A stretch of DNA of 64,000 nucleotides from Halorubrum sp. GN11_10-6_MGM (GTDB taxonomy: Archaea; Halobacteriota; Halobacteria; Halobacteriales; Haloferacaceae), in assembly GCF_005435165.1 (NCBI RefSeq), contig NZ_SGUC01000002.1:62001-126000 (forward strand). Direction: 5' to 3'. The first letter of the stretch is position 1; each line of letters opens with the position of its first letter. Shown one piece after another: positions 1 through 7,173 of the stretch. Position numbers and translations under genes: made by a program. The notes beneath the pieces were generated by a model. The model saw only the letters and a list, made by a program, of their open reading frames with translations, had not been told where the DNA came from and searched no databases.

Positions 1-435
1 GCGGAACGGGTGGCGACCGAGCGCGACCTCGACGTGGTCGGTAGCGACCTCAACCCGCACGCCGCGCGGCAGGCCCGCGACCGCGGCGTCGAGGCCGTCG
101 TCGCCGACCTCTGCTCGCCGTTCCGCGCGGACGCCTTCGACACGGTGTGTTTCAACCCGCCGTACCTGCCGACCGACCCAGAAAACGAGTGGGACGACTG
201 GATGGAGCACGCGCTCTCGGGCGGCGAGTCGGGGCGCGAACTCATCGAGCCATTCCTCGCGGACGTGGGTCGCGTCCTCGCGCCCGACGGGGTCGTCCTC
301 CTGCTCGTCTCCTCGCTCACCGGCTACGACGAGGTGCTCGCCCTCGTCGAAGACGCGCGGTTCGCCCACGAGGTCGTCGTCGAGGAGTCGTTCCCGTTCG
401 AGACGCTCACCGTGCTGGCGCTGCGCCGGGAGTGA
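1..435 (+). CDS. HemK/PrmC-type N5-glutamine methyltransferase, C-terminal part
   Basis: The gene starts before the window; the visible part is 144 residues and ends with TGA. It shows the class I SAM-binding acidic strand (VVGSDLNPHAA, about residues 13-23) and the NPPY catalytic motif followed by LP at about residues 51-56, the signature of glutamine/adenine amino-methyltransferases. The short archaeal form resembles HemK2/Mtq2, which methylates the GGQ glutamine of release factor aRF1 together with a Trm112-like partner. That substrate is inferred from the family. The next gene starts 75 bp downstream behind its own promoter, so this is probably a separate transcript. Confidence 0.8.
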   Translation, partial: AERVATERDLDVVGSDLNPHAARQARDRGVEAVVADLCSPFRADAFDTVCFNPPYLPTDPENEWDDWMEHALSGGESGRELIEPFLADVGRVLAPDGVVLLLVSSLTGYDEVLALVEDARFAHEVVVEESFPFETLTVLALRRE

Positions 436-469
436 GTTGCCCGTAAAATAACTCAAAGGCATCAAACGT

Positions 470-484
470 ATTAGCAAATATTAT
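470..484 (+). promoter_or_regulatory. TATA-box region of the methionine synthase operon
   Basis: An AT-rich stretch with the core AAATATTATA lies about 28-30 bases before the ATG at 510, in otherwise GC-rich DNA. This spacing puts transcription start at or just before the start codon, which suggests a leaderless mRNA. Seen by eye only; no transcript data. Confidence 0.5.
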
Positions 485-509
485 ACCACGGCATAGCCAA
501 AGCTCGGTA

Positions 510-1526
510 ATGACCGAACGAGTCGCGGCGACGCCGGGGCTGTATCCGCTCCCGGACCGGGCGAAAGGGACGCTCTCCGACCTGAAGGGCCACCAGAAGG
601 GTGACCTCCTGAGCGGCGACGAGGGCGAGGCGATCGTGACGGCGTACGACGAGGTTCGCGCCGAGTACGTCGACGACCAGCTGGACGCCGGCCTCGGCCT
701 GATCTCCGAGGGGCAGGGTCGCTGGGACGACATGATCGCGCACCCGCTGACCGTCAGCGACGCCGTCGAGACCGGCGGTATCGTCCGGTACTACGACAAC
801 AACAACTTCTACCGCGACCCGCGCGTCGTCGACGACCTCGACTTCTCGGGCGACGTGGCCGCCGAGTTAGAGACGGCGGGGGACCTGCTCGCCGACGCGG
901 ACGGCGCCGCAGACGCCTCCCTCGCGGCGACGCTCCCCGGTCCGTACTCGCTGGCCGACCTCGCCACCGACGAGCACTACGGCGACGAGGCCGAGTTCCA
1001 GGCCGCGATCGCGGAGTTCCTCGCGGGCGAGGTCGAGGCGTTCCCGGCCCACGAGACGCTGTTCCTCCTCGAACCGTCGCTCGTCACGAACCCGCCCGCG
1101 GAGGGCAACGAGGGGCGCGCGACCGAGGCGATCGCGACGGTCGCCGACGCCACCGACGCCGACGTGGTCGTCCAGACGTTCTACGGCGCGCTCGGCGAGA
1201 AGCTGTACGCGCACCTCGTCGACGAGGCTGGCGCCGACGCGCTCGGCCTCGACCTCGTCGCGGGCGACCGCGACGACACCGTCTACAACGTCCAGGAGTT
1301 CGGCTCCACCGACTCGCTGTCGCTCGGGCTCGTCGACGGGCAGAACACGCTCGTCGAGGAGCCGGAGACGGTCGCGGAGCGCGTCGAGTGGTTCGAGTCG
1401 CAGATCCCGCTGGAGGGGTTCGACCGGACCTACCTCACGCCGAACACCGAGCTGTTCTACCTGCCGACGAACAAGTACCGCGCGAAGCTGAACACGCTCG
1501 CCGCCGCCGCGGAGGTGCTCGACTAA
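510..1526 (+). CDS. MetE-like protein lacking zinc ligands (methionine synthase partner)
   Basis: A 338-residue protein of the UROD/MetE TIM-barrel superfamily, first gene of a two-gene operon with the catalytic MetE-type protein. It contains no cysteine at all, so the Cys ligands of the catalytic zinc of cobalamin-independent methionine synthase are missing. It may correspond to the N-terminal barrel of bacterial MetE or act as a methyl-donor-specific partner. Its TAA stop shares one base with the ATG of the next gene (TAATG), indicating translational coupling. Archaeal core methionine synthases often do not use folate; the methyl donor here is unknown. Confidence 0.75.
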   Translation: MTERVAATPGLYPLPDRAKGTLSDLKGHQKGDLLSGDEGEAIVTAYDEVRAEYVDDQLDAGLGLISEGQGRWDDMIAHPLTVSDAVETGGIVRYYDNNNFYRDPRVVDDLDFSGDVAAELETAGDLLADADGAADASLAATLPGPYSLADLATDEHYGDEAEFQAAIAEFLAGEVEAFPAHETLFLLEPSLVTNPPAEGNEGRATEAIATVADATDADVVVQTFYGALGEKLYAHLVDEAGADALGLDLVAGDRDDTVYNVQEFGSTDSLSLGLVDGQNTLVEEPETVAERVEWFESQIPLEGFDRTYLTPNTELFYLPTNKYRAKLNTLAAAAEVLD

Positions 1527-2596
1527 TGGTCCGAAACCCGTCCGCCAACCGCGACCAGTTCCGTCCGACCGACCACCCGAACGACGCGTTCCTGCTCACG
1601 ACCGTCGTCGGCTCGTACCCGAAGCCGAAGTGGCTCAACCGCGCCGACGAGCTCGTCGACGACCCGGACTCGAAGTTCGACGCCGCCGACCTCGAAGAGG
1701 CTCACGACGACGCCTGCCGGCTCATCACGCACGAACACGAGCGCGCCGGGCTCGACACGGTCGTCGACGGCGAGATGCGCCGCAACGAGATGGTGGAGTT
1801 CTTCGCCGACCGCATCGACGGCTACGAGTTCAACGGCCCGGTGAAGGTGTGGGGTCACAACTACTTCGACAAGCCGTCGGTCGTCGAGGAGGTCGAGTAC
1901 GACGAGCCGTGGCTCGTCGACGAGTTCGAGTTCACCTCGAACGTCGCGGAGCGCCCGGTGAAGGTCCCGATCACGGGGCCGTACACGCTCGGCTTCTGGG
2001 CGTTCAACGAGGCGTACCCCTCCACCGAGGAGCTCGTCTACGACCTCGCGGACCTCGTCAACGAGGAGGTCGAGAAGCTCGTGGAGGCGGGCGCGCGCTA
2101 CATCCAGATCGACGAGCCCGCGCTGGCGACGACGCCGGAGGACCACGCCATCGTCGGCGAGGCGCTCGAACGCATCGTCTCGGGTATCGACGACGACGTC
2201 CGGATCGGCCTCCACGTCTGTTACGGGGACTACTCGCGGATCTACCCCGAGATCAACGACTACCCGATCGACGAGTTCGACGTGGAGCTGTGTAACGGCG
2301 AGTACGAGCAGATCCCGACGTTCACCGACCCCGAGTTCGAGCCGGACCTCGCGCTCGGCGTCGTCGACGCTCACACCGCCGAAATCGAGCCGGTCGAGGA
2401 GATCAAAGCGAACATCCGACAGGGCCTCCGCGTCGTGCCGCCGGAGAAGCTCACGATATCGCCCGACTGCGGGCTGAAGCTCCTCCCCCGCGACATCGCG
2501 TACGGCAAGACCGAGAACATGGTCACCGCGGTCCGCGAGGTCGAAGCCGAGATCGATTCCGGCGAGATCGACCTCGATAACCCGCTCGACGACTGA
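1526..2596 (+). CDS. metE: Methionine synthase II (cobalamin-independent, MetE C-terminal type)
   Basis: A 356-residue MetE-type barrel that methylates homocysteine to methionine. All expected zinc ligands are visible: His and Cys in LHVCYGDY, Glu in ELCNGEYE and Cys in SPDCGLKL. The N-terminal VVGSYPKPKW and the IQIDEPAL strand are typical of archaeal core MetE proteins. An in-frame GTG extension is possible upstream but lies inside the preceding gene; the ATG at 1526 overlaps the upstream stop by one base and fits the family start. It is about half the length of bacterial MetE. Confidence 0.88.
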   Translation: MVRNPSANRDQFRPTDHPNDAFLLTTVVGSYPKPKWLNRADELVDDPDSKFDAADLEEAHDDACRLITHEHERAGLDTVVDGEMRRNEMVEFFADRIDGYEFNGPVKVWGHNYFDKPSVVEEVEYDEPWLVDEFEFTSNVAERPVKVPITGPYTLGFWAFNEAYPSTEELVYDLADLVNEEVEKLVEAGARYIQIDEPALATTPEDHAIVGEALERIVSGIDDDVRIGLHVCYGDYSRIYPEINDYPIDEFDVELCNGEYEQIPTFTDPEFEPDLALGVVDAHTAEIEPVEEIKANIRQGLRVVPPEKLTISPDCGLKLLPRDIAYGKTENMVTAVREVEAEIDSGEIDLDNPLDD

Positions 2597-2600
2597 ATCG

Positions 2601-2620
2601 GCGCTGTCGGCGTTTTCTTT
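2601..2620 (+). terminator. T-rich transcription end after the methionine operon
   Basis: A run reading CGTTTTCTTT follows the metE stop within 25 bases. T-rich tracts are the usual archaeal terminators. No strong hairpin is needed or seen. Confidence 0.35.
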
Positions 2621-2736
2621 CAACCGAGCTCTACTGAGACAACCGCTGGAACGCCCCTGCTTATAAGACGGTTATTTTGTGGCTACTGTTGGTAGTACGA
2701 ACGGGCTCGATGCTGGTGTGGTGAACACTTCCAAAT

Positions 2737-2868
2737 CCCCAGCCGCTCGGCTGTACGATGTTGTCACTGCTTATAAATCGCTGAGCGACGCGAACACCGC
2801 CGAATCCCCAGCCGCTCGGCTGTACGTGGTTTATAAATCACCGATCGACACGAACACCGCCGAAGCCC
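2737..2868 (-). repeat. Tail units of repeat element copy A (69-bp and 60-bp spacing)
   Basis: Three CCCCAGCC motifs on the plus strand at 2737, 2806 and 2866 are spaced 69 and 60 bp. The first two units contain the perfect palindrome CAGCCGCTCGGCTG followed by TGTAC, and a TTATAAAT box lies in each interval (2771, 2831). The units repeat the end of hairpin C of the adjoining element with its loop deleted. The same 69-bp unit, diverged, is found at 56.2 kb. Confidence 0.8.
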
Positions 2869-3097
2869 CAGCCGCGCGGACGCCGCACGCTCGTTGCGCT
2901 CCTCGTCACTCGCTGCGCTCGTTCCTGCGGTGCTTCCGTCGCCTGCGGCGTCCGCGCGGCTGCCCCTTCGAGTCCCGCCCCGCACCGCACAGCACCGCAG
3001 CCTCACACCTCCCCAGCCTCGTCGCTCCCTTCGGTCGCGACTCCCTCGCGCGGCGCTGACTCGCGGCCGCCGGGGCGGCCGCTCGCAGGCGCGCGCC
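2861..3097 (-). repeat. Three-hairpin dispersed element, copy A
   Basis: Orientation is given for the G-rich strand, which reads hairpin A, B, C. Hairpin A: 9-bp arms at 3063-3071/3074-3082. Hairpin B: 5-bp arms at 3021-3025/3037-3041. Hairpin C: perfect 18-bp arms at 2869-2886/2945-2962. Between B and C is the conserved core (2963-3020), which on the minus strand includes TGGGGAGG and GGGACTCGAAGGGGCAGCC. It fills most of the gap between metE and the isomerase gene. Reading frames cross it, but the hairpin arms change freely between copies, so it is unlikely to code for protein. Confidence 0.85.
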
Positions 3098-3197
3098 ACC
3101 GCACCGCAGATCGCTTGACTCTCTCCCTGTACTGAGCGATCGAGGTCCCGACCGCGATCGATCGGATCGCAACGGCGCCACCCCCCGACGGCATCAC

Positions 3198-3206
3198 CTA
3201 TACAAA
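3198..3206 (+). promoter_or_regulatory. TATA box of the TIM-barrel isomerase gene
   Basis: CTATACAAA is centred about 26 bases before the ATG at 3228, the leaderless spacing. It places the gene's promoter downstream of repeat copy A, so the element is probably not part of this mRNA. Confidence 0.5.
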
Positions 3207-3227
3207 GCCGCCGCACCCACCGCCGCC

Positions 3228-3977
3228 ATGGACATCGGCCTCACCGTCGGCGACGACCTCGACCGCCTCGCGGCGTCGCCGGCGCGGTTCGCCTTCTGCG
3301 AGCTCGGCGTCGGCGAGCCGACGCTCGTCCCGGGCGATATCGACCCGGACCGACTCGCGGACGCGCTCGCCGGGCGCGACCTGCTCGTCCACCTGCCGTA
3401 CAGCCAGCGACTGGCGACGTACGTCCCGGAGGTCAACGACGCCATCGTCGACTACCAGCGTCGGCTTTTAAACGCGGCCGGCGACCTCGGCGCGGAGAAG
3501 GCGGTCCTCCACGCCACCTCCGCCGACCGCGACGACGTCGAGTTCCGCGAGACGGCCGCGGACCAGCTCCGGCGGGTCGCCGACGCGGGCCGCGAGGCGG
3601 GCGTCGAGGTCGTCGTCGAGAACGTCGGCCACCAGCACGCGGGGCTCCAGCTCTCCGTCCTCGGCGACCTCGCACGGGAGACGGACACGCCAGTCTGTTT
3701 CGACCTCGGCCACGCCTACATGGAGGGCGGAAACAAGGCGATAAAGCGGTTCCTCAGGAGCCACGGCGACCGGATATCGCACCTCCACTGTCACGACGTC
3801 CGCCGCCGCGGCGACACGCACCTCCCGGTGGGGGCCGGCGAGGTCGACTACGACCTCGTCGCGTCCGAGCTCGCCGGGTTCGACGGGACCGTCGCGCTGG
3901 AGGTGTTCACCGACGACGAGGCGCTCCTCGTCGACTCCGCCGAGCGCGTCGCTGACCGGCTCGGCGTGTCTTTTTAA
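3228..3977 (+). CDS. Sugar phosphate isomerase/epimerase-like TIM-barrel protein
   Basis: A 249-residue protein of the xylose isomerase-like / AP endonuclease 2 superfamily. Features are VVENVGHQ (metal-binding Glu region), CFDLGHAYM, HLHCHD and ALEVF, the strand-end acidic and His residues that hold divalent metal. The substrate cannot be told from sequence; family members isomerise sugars or cleave abasic-site DNA. It ends in TTTTTAA, a T-run that may also terminate transcription, and converges with the next gene 10 bp away. Confidence 0.75.
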   Translation: MDIGLTVGDDLDRLAASPARFAFCELGVGEPTLVPGDIDPDRLADALAGRDLLVHLPYSQRLATYVPEVNDAIVDYQRRLLNAAGDLGAEKAVLHATSADRDDVEFRETAADQLRRVADAGREAGVEVVVENVGHQHAGLQLSVLGDLARETDTPVCFDLGHAYMEGGNKAIKRFLRSHGDRISHLHCHDVRRRGDTHLPVGAGEVDYDLVASELAGFDGTVALEVFTDDEALLVDSAERVADRLGVSF

Positions 3978-3987
3978 AAACGGCGGC

Positions 3988-4836
3988 TCAGTTCGCCCGA
4001 TCGTCCGGTTCTTCGGCGTCCGCGTCCTCCGCGTCCGAGTCCGGGTCACCGCCGTCCGCGTCGTCGCCCTCGTCCGCATCCTTCCCGTCAGCGTCTCCGG
4101 CGGCGTCCGCGTCGACCTCGTCGCCGTCGATCTGGCGCTTTATCGACTCCAACTCGGACTCGACGTCGACCTCGGGCGGGTCGTCGGCGTCGCCGGACGC
4201 CTCGTCTTCCCCGGTGGCGGCGTCGCCGCTCTCGCCGGGTTCGGTCACGTCGATCTGAACCAGACCGTCGTCGTCGACTCGCTCGGCTCCGTCCTCGTCT
4301 CGCCGTCGGTCACCGTCGCCTCGGTCCCGATCGCGGTCTCGACCGAGCCGTCGGTCTCGGGCCGCGTCGGCTTCCCGGCGCCCCTCGTCGATCCGGGCCT
4401 CGATCTCCGCGGTGAGGTCGCGGGCGTCGGCGATGATCGACCGGGAGGCGGCGTCCTCGGGGAGGTCGGCCTCCGAGAGCGCGGTCCGCAGCTCCGAGAG
4501 CGACCGCGAGAGGCCGGCGGTCGCGCCGTCGCGGACGTCGGCGAGGCGGTCGCCGGCGCCCTCCGCGCCCTCGGCGACGCTCCGACCGGGGTCGGCGAGC
4601 CGGAGGGTCCCCTGAAGCAGTTCGAGGGACTTGATCGTCGTCTCTAGGAGGGCGATCACCGTCGGGATGGTGTACTGCTCGGTGAACCGCACCAGCTCCG
4701 AGAGCCGGGGCGGACGCGGGGGACCGCGGCGGTCGCGCTCGGTATCGCGGAGGTCGGCGCGGAGCTCGCTCAGCACGTCCTCGAGCTCGTCGAGCCGCTC
4801 CTCGAGGTCGTCGTCGCGTCGATCGCGGGAACTCAT
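3988..4836 (-). CDS. DUF7547-like acidic haloarchaeal protein
   Basis: A 282-residue protein starting at the ATG MSSRDRRDDDL. The N-terminal half is helical with heptad-like leucines (EERLDELEDVLSEL) and a hydrophobic segment YTIPTVIALLETTIKSLELL that looks amphipathic rather than a clear membrane span. The C-terminal third is low-complexity Asp/Glu/Gly/Ala. It looks like a haloarchaeal conserved family of unknown function. An in-frame GTG-type extension to 4983 exists but would overlap the neighbouring oxidoreductase gene and is not favoured. Confidence 0.65.
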   Translation of the reverse strand: MSSRDRRDDDLEERLDELEDVLSELRADLRDTERDRRGPPRPPRLSELVRFTEQYTIPTVIALLETTIKSLELLQGTLRLADPGRSVAEGAEGAGDRLADVRDGATAGLSRSLSELRTALSEADLPEDAASRSIIADARDLTAEIEARIDEGRREADAARDRRLGRDRDRDRGDGDRRRDEDGAERVDDDGLVQIDVTEPGESGDAATGEDEASGDADDPPEVDVESELESIKRQIDGDEVDADAAGDADGKDADEGDDADGGDPDSDAEDADAEEPDDRAN

Positions 4837-4912
4837 GTCGCCCGCTACGGCGCGCGCGGATAAAAAGCCCGGCAGCGCGGCCAGCCTCAGTCGAACTGGC
4901 AGCCGGTGCGTC

Positions 4913-6013
4913 TCAGTCGAACCGGCCGCGCTGGTACTGGACCGGCCACTCAACCTCTTCGCCGAGCTCGTGGGCGGCCTCAAGCGGCCAGTGGGGATGC
5001 CGGAGCAGTTCGCGGCCGAGCGCGACGAGGTCGGTCCGCTCGTTCCGCACGAGCGCGTCGGCGTGGGTCGGCTCCGTGATCCCGCCGACCGCGGCGACGG
5101 GCAGGTCGGTCCCCTTGCGGATCGCCTCGGCGTACGGGACCTGATAGCCCGACCCGGTGTTCGGGATCTGTTGGCCGGGGTGGATTCCGCCGCCGGAGAC
5201 GTCGATCAGGTCGGCCCCGGCCTCCGCGAGCAGCGGCGCCAGCCGCACCGAGTCGTCCACGTCCCACGAGTCGCGGTCGGGGAGCCAGTCGGTCGCGGAG
5301 ATCCGGACGAAGACGGGGTTGTCGTCGGGCCAGACCGCGCGGACGGCGGCGACTACCTCGCGGAGGAGCCGCGTTCGGTCCTCGAAGCTCCCGCCGTACG
5401 CGTCGTCGCGGTCGTTAGTGACCGGCGACAGGAACTGGTGGAGGAGGTAGCCGTGGGCCGCGTGAACCTCCGCCACCTCGAAGCCGACCTCGTTCGCGCG
5501 CTCGGCGGCGGCCGCGAACGCGTCGATCACCGCGCCGATCTCCTCCCCGTCCAACCGGTGGGTGTCGGCCAGCTCGGCGTCGTCGACCTCTGGGTGCGGG
5601 TACGGCTCGTCGCTCGCGGAGACGGTCTCCCACCCCTCCGGTTCGTCGGCCGGGATGGGTTCTCCCCCCTCCGCGGGCGGTCGGTGCGAGCCCTTCCGAC
5701 CGGCGTGCGCCAGCTGGATCCCCGGCGTCGCGCCCTGCGAGCGGACGAACTCGACGATCGGTTCGATCGCCTCCGCGTGCTCGTCGGACCAGATCCCGAG
5801 GCAGTTCGGCGTGATGCGGCCGCGGGACTCGACGGCGGTCGCCTCGGTCATCACGACCCCCGCGCCCCCGGCGGCGCGGGCGCCGAGGTGGACCCGGTGC
5901 CAGTCGTTCGCCAAGCCGTCCTCGGCGGAGTACTGGCACATCGGCGACAGCATCACGCGGTTTCTGAACTCGGTGTCGCGGAGCGAAAGCGGTGTGAACA
6001 GCGTATCGGTCAC
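4913..6013 (-). CDS. NADH:flavin oxidoreductase, YqjM/old yellow enzyme family
   Basis: A 366-residue FMN-dependent ene-reductase. SPMCQYS carries Cys26 and Tyr28, the thermophilic-like (YqjM) signature tuning FMN. The substrate-binding His pair is in EVHAAHGYLLHQFLSP, and IQLAHAGRKG plus the C-terminal VALGRELLRHP bind FMN phosphate. It would reduce activated alkenes such as enones with NAD(P)H in the cytoplasm. Full length for the family. It converges with nothing on its 3' side and is followed by the DUF7547-like gene in the same direction, 76 bp away. Confidence 0.9.
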   Translation of the reverse strand: MTDTLFTPLSLRDTEFRNRVMLSPMCQYSAEDGLANDWHRVHLGARAAGGAGVVMTEATAVESRGRITPNCLGIWSDEHAEAIEPIVEFVRSQGATPGIQLAHAGRKGSHRPPAEGGEPIPADEPEGWETVSASDEPYPHPEVDDAELADTHRLDGEEIGAVIDAFAAAAERANEVGFEVAEVHAAHGYLLHQFLSPVTNDRDDAYGGSFEDRTRLLREVVAAVRAVWPDDNPVFVRISATDWLPDRDSWDVDDSVRLAPLLAEAGADLIDVSGGGIHPGQQIPNTGSGYQVPYAEAIRKGTDLPVAAVGGITEPTHADALVRNERTDLVALGRELLRHPHWPLEAAHELGEEVEWPVQYQRGRFD

Positions 6014-6126
6014 GGATCGGTCAACGGCCGCCGCGAGGTAAGTCCCTCCGATCGCCCGTCCGGATCGCCGCCGATGGTTTAGGCCGACCGAAATCTATAA
6101 CACCGCCGGCCCCTGACCGTCTGCCA

Positions 6127-6288
6127 ATGACAACGGGAGACCGGATCGAGCGGGACGTCGACGCGGCGGCCGACGAGCGGCCGGCCGTCGCCGCGACCCG
6201 CTGTTCGCAGGAACGGACCGTCTTCGCCGAACAGGGCAACACCGACGCGTGGATCGCGACGGACCTCACGGTAGAACTGGAACGATAG
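6127..6288 (+). CDS. Small haloarchaeal protein, DUF7331-like
   Basis: A 53-residue acidic protein, MTTGDRIERD at the start and TDAWIATDLTVELER at the end. The middle ERTVFAEQGNTDAWIATD block looks like the conserved part of a widespread small haloarchaeal family of unknown function. CTATAACA about 30 bases upstream of the ATG gives a leaderless-type promoter. Codon use matches neighbouring real genes. Function unknown. Confidence 0.6.
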   Translation: MTTGDRIERDVDAAADERPAVAATRCSQERTVFAEQGNTDAWIATDLTVELER

Positions 6289-6345
6289 CGGACCCCTCGG
6301 CGATTTTGGCGCGCATCGGCGGCCCCTCCGTCCGTGCCGCTAATC

Positions 6346-6936
6346 TCACTCCTCGGAACGCAGCGACCTCGCCGGCGAGCCGAGCGTTCGCGGCGTCGGT
6401 GCGTCCGCGCGCTCGGCGCCTCTCGCCCGCCCGCGACGCTCGTCGACGAGCGCGCGGACCCGGTTGAGGATCGCGTCGAACCGACCGCGGTCGGCCCCCT
6501 TCTCGAAGTAGGCGTCCGCGCCGGCGCCGAACGCCGCCGCCTCGCCCTCGTCGCTCGGACACGTCGTGTGGAAGACGACCGGTAGCTCCCCGTTCGCCTC
6601 GCGCAGTCGTTTTGTCAGTTCGACGCCGCGGCCGTCGGGGAGCAGCTGTTCGGTCACGACGCAGTCGATAGCGACCTCCTCGCCGTCGATTTCGGCGCCC
6701 GCGTCGAGCGCGTCGAGCGCGTCCGAAAGACGCTCCACGGAGCGAACTCGCACGCGGTCGGTGAGCCGCGCCGCGAACACCTCCAGCAGCTCGGCGGAAC
6801 GCTCGTCGGCCTCGACTTGGAGGACGGTGATCTGCGCTCCGCGGTCTCTCTCGGCTCCGTCTGCGGTCGGCTCGTTTCGGTCGGCTGCGTTCGCGGCTGC
6901 GGACGCGTCGAACGGCGGTGTGGTGTGATCGGTCAT
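6346..6936 (-). CDS. Response regulator-like protein with degenerate receiver
   Basis: A 196-residue protein with a receiver domain (about residues 35-160) and no recognisable output domain. The phosphoacceptor position, normally Asp in VVSDY, is Glu96 in CVVTEQLLPDG. The N-terminal acidic pair is reduced to VEADE. The Thr (FHTTC) and Lys146 (YFEKG) positions are kept. The Glu may mimic phosphorylation. The ATG at 6936 is preferred over an in-frame TTG at 6972. No kinase gene is adjacent. Confidence 0.7.
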   Translation of the reverse strand: MTDHTTPPFDASAAANAADRNEPTADGAERDRGAQITVLQVEADERSAELLEVFAARLTDRVRVRSVERLSDALDALDAGAEIDGEEVAIDCVVTEQLLPDGRGVELTKRLREANGELPVVFHTTCPSDEGEAAAFGAGADAYFEKGADRGRFDAILNRVRALVDERRGRARGAERADAPTPRTLGSPARSLRSEE

Positions 6937-7007
6937 GTGTTGTGTGGCGGGCGACGACTCGGCGGAAGGCAACTAATTACGACGGTAGTTATTTTTCTTC
7001 GTACGTA

Positions 7008-7021
7008 GTCCCCGCGGGGAC
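7008..7021. repeat. Perfect 14-bp palindrome GTCCCCGCGGGGAC
   Basis: Lies in the 237-bp gap between the degenerate response regulator start and the 3' end of sufS. The flanks are AT-rich (GTAGTTATTTTTC on one side, TAATAATAATACC on the other). Could be an operator for the regulator gene, about 75 bp upstream of its start, or part of a bidirectional terminator region. No proof of function. Confidence 0.4.
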
Positions 7022-7173
7022 GTAATAATAATACCGCGATCACCGTTGTCACGCCCCTTAGACCCGACTATTCGGTAGTATTACCGTGAAAAACACCGGA
7101 CGGGAGTCGGGCCGGTGGGCGTTCGCGCGAACGCCCCCCCCCGAGCGGGAGGAGGAACCGCGGAAACGGCCGT

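Noticed and set aside
2764..3216. Long Arg/Ser-rich frames across repeat copies (copies A, B, C, D, E), for example the words GRDSKGQPRG and RRRKHRSERSE
   Set aside because: Similar peptides appear only because the underlying DNA is repeated. Hairpin arms change freely, frames shift between copies, and no copy has a shared start or stop. Treated as non-coding.
6971..6990. AACTA...TAGTT inverted repeat as an operator
   Set aside because: Five-base arms are too short to support alone; only the 14-bp palindrome nearby was kept.
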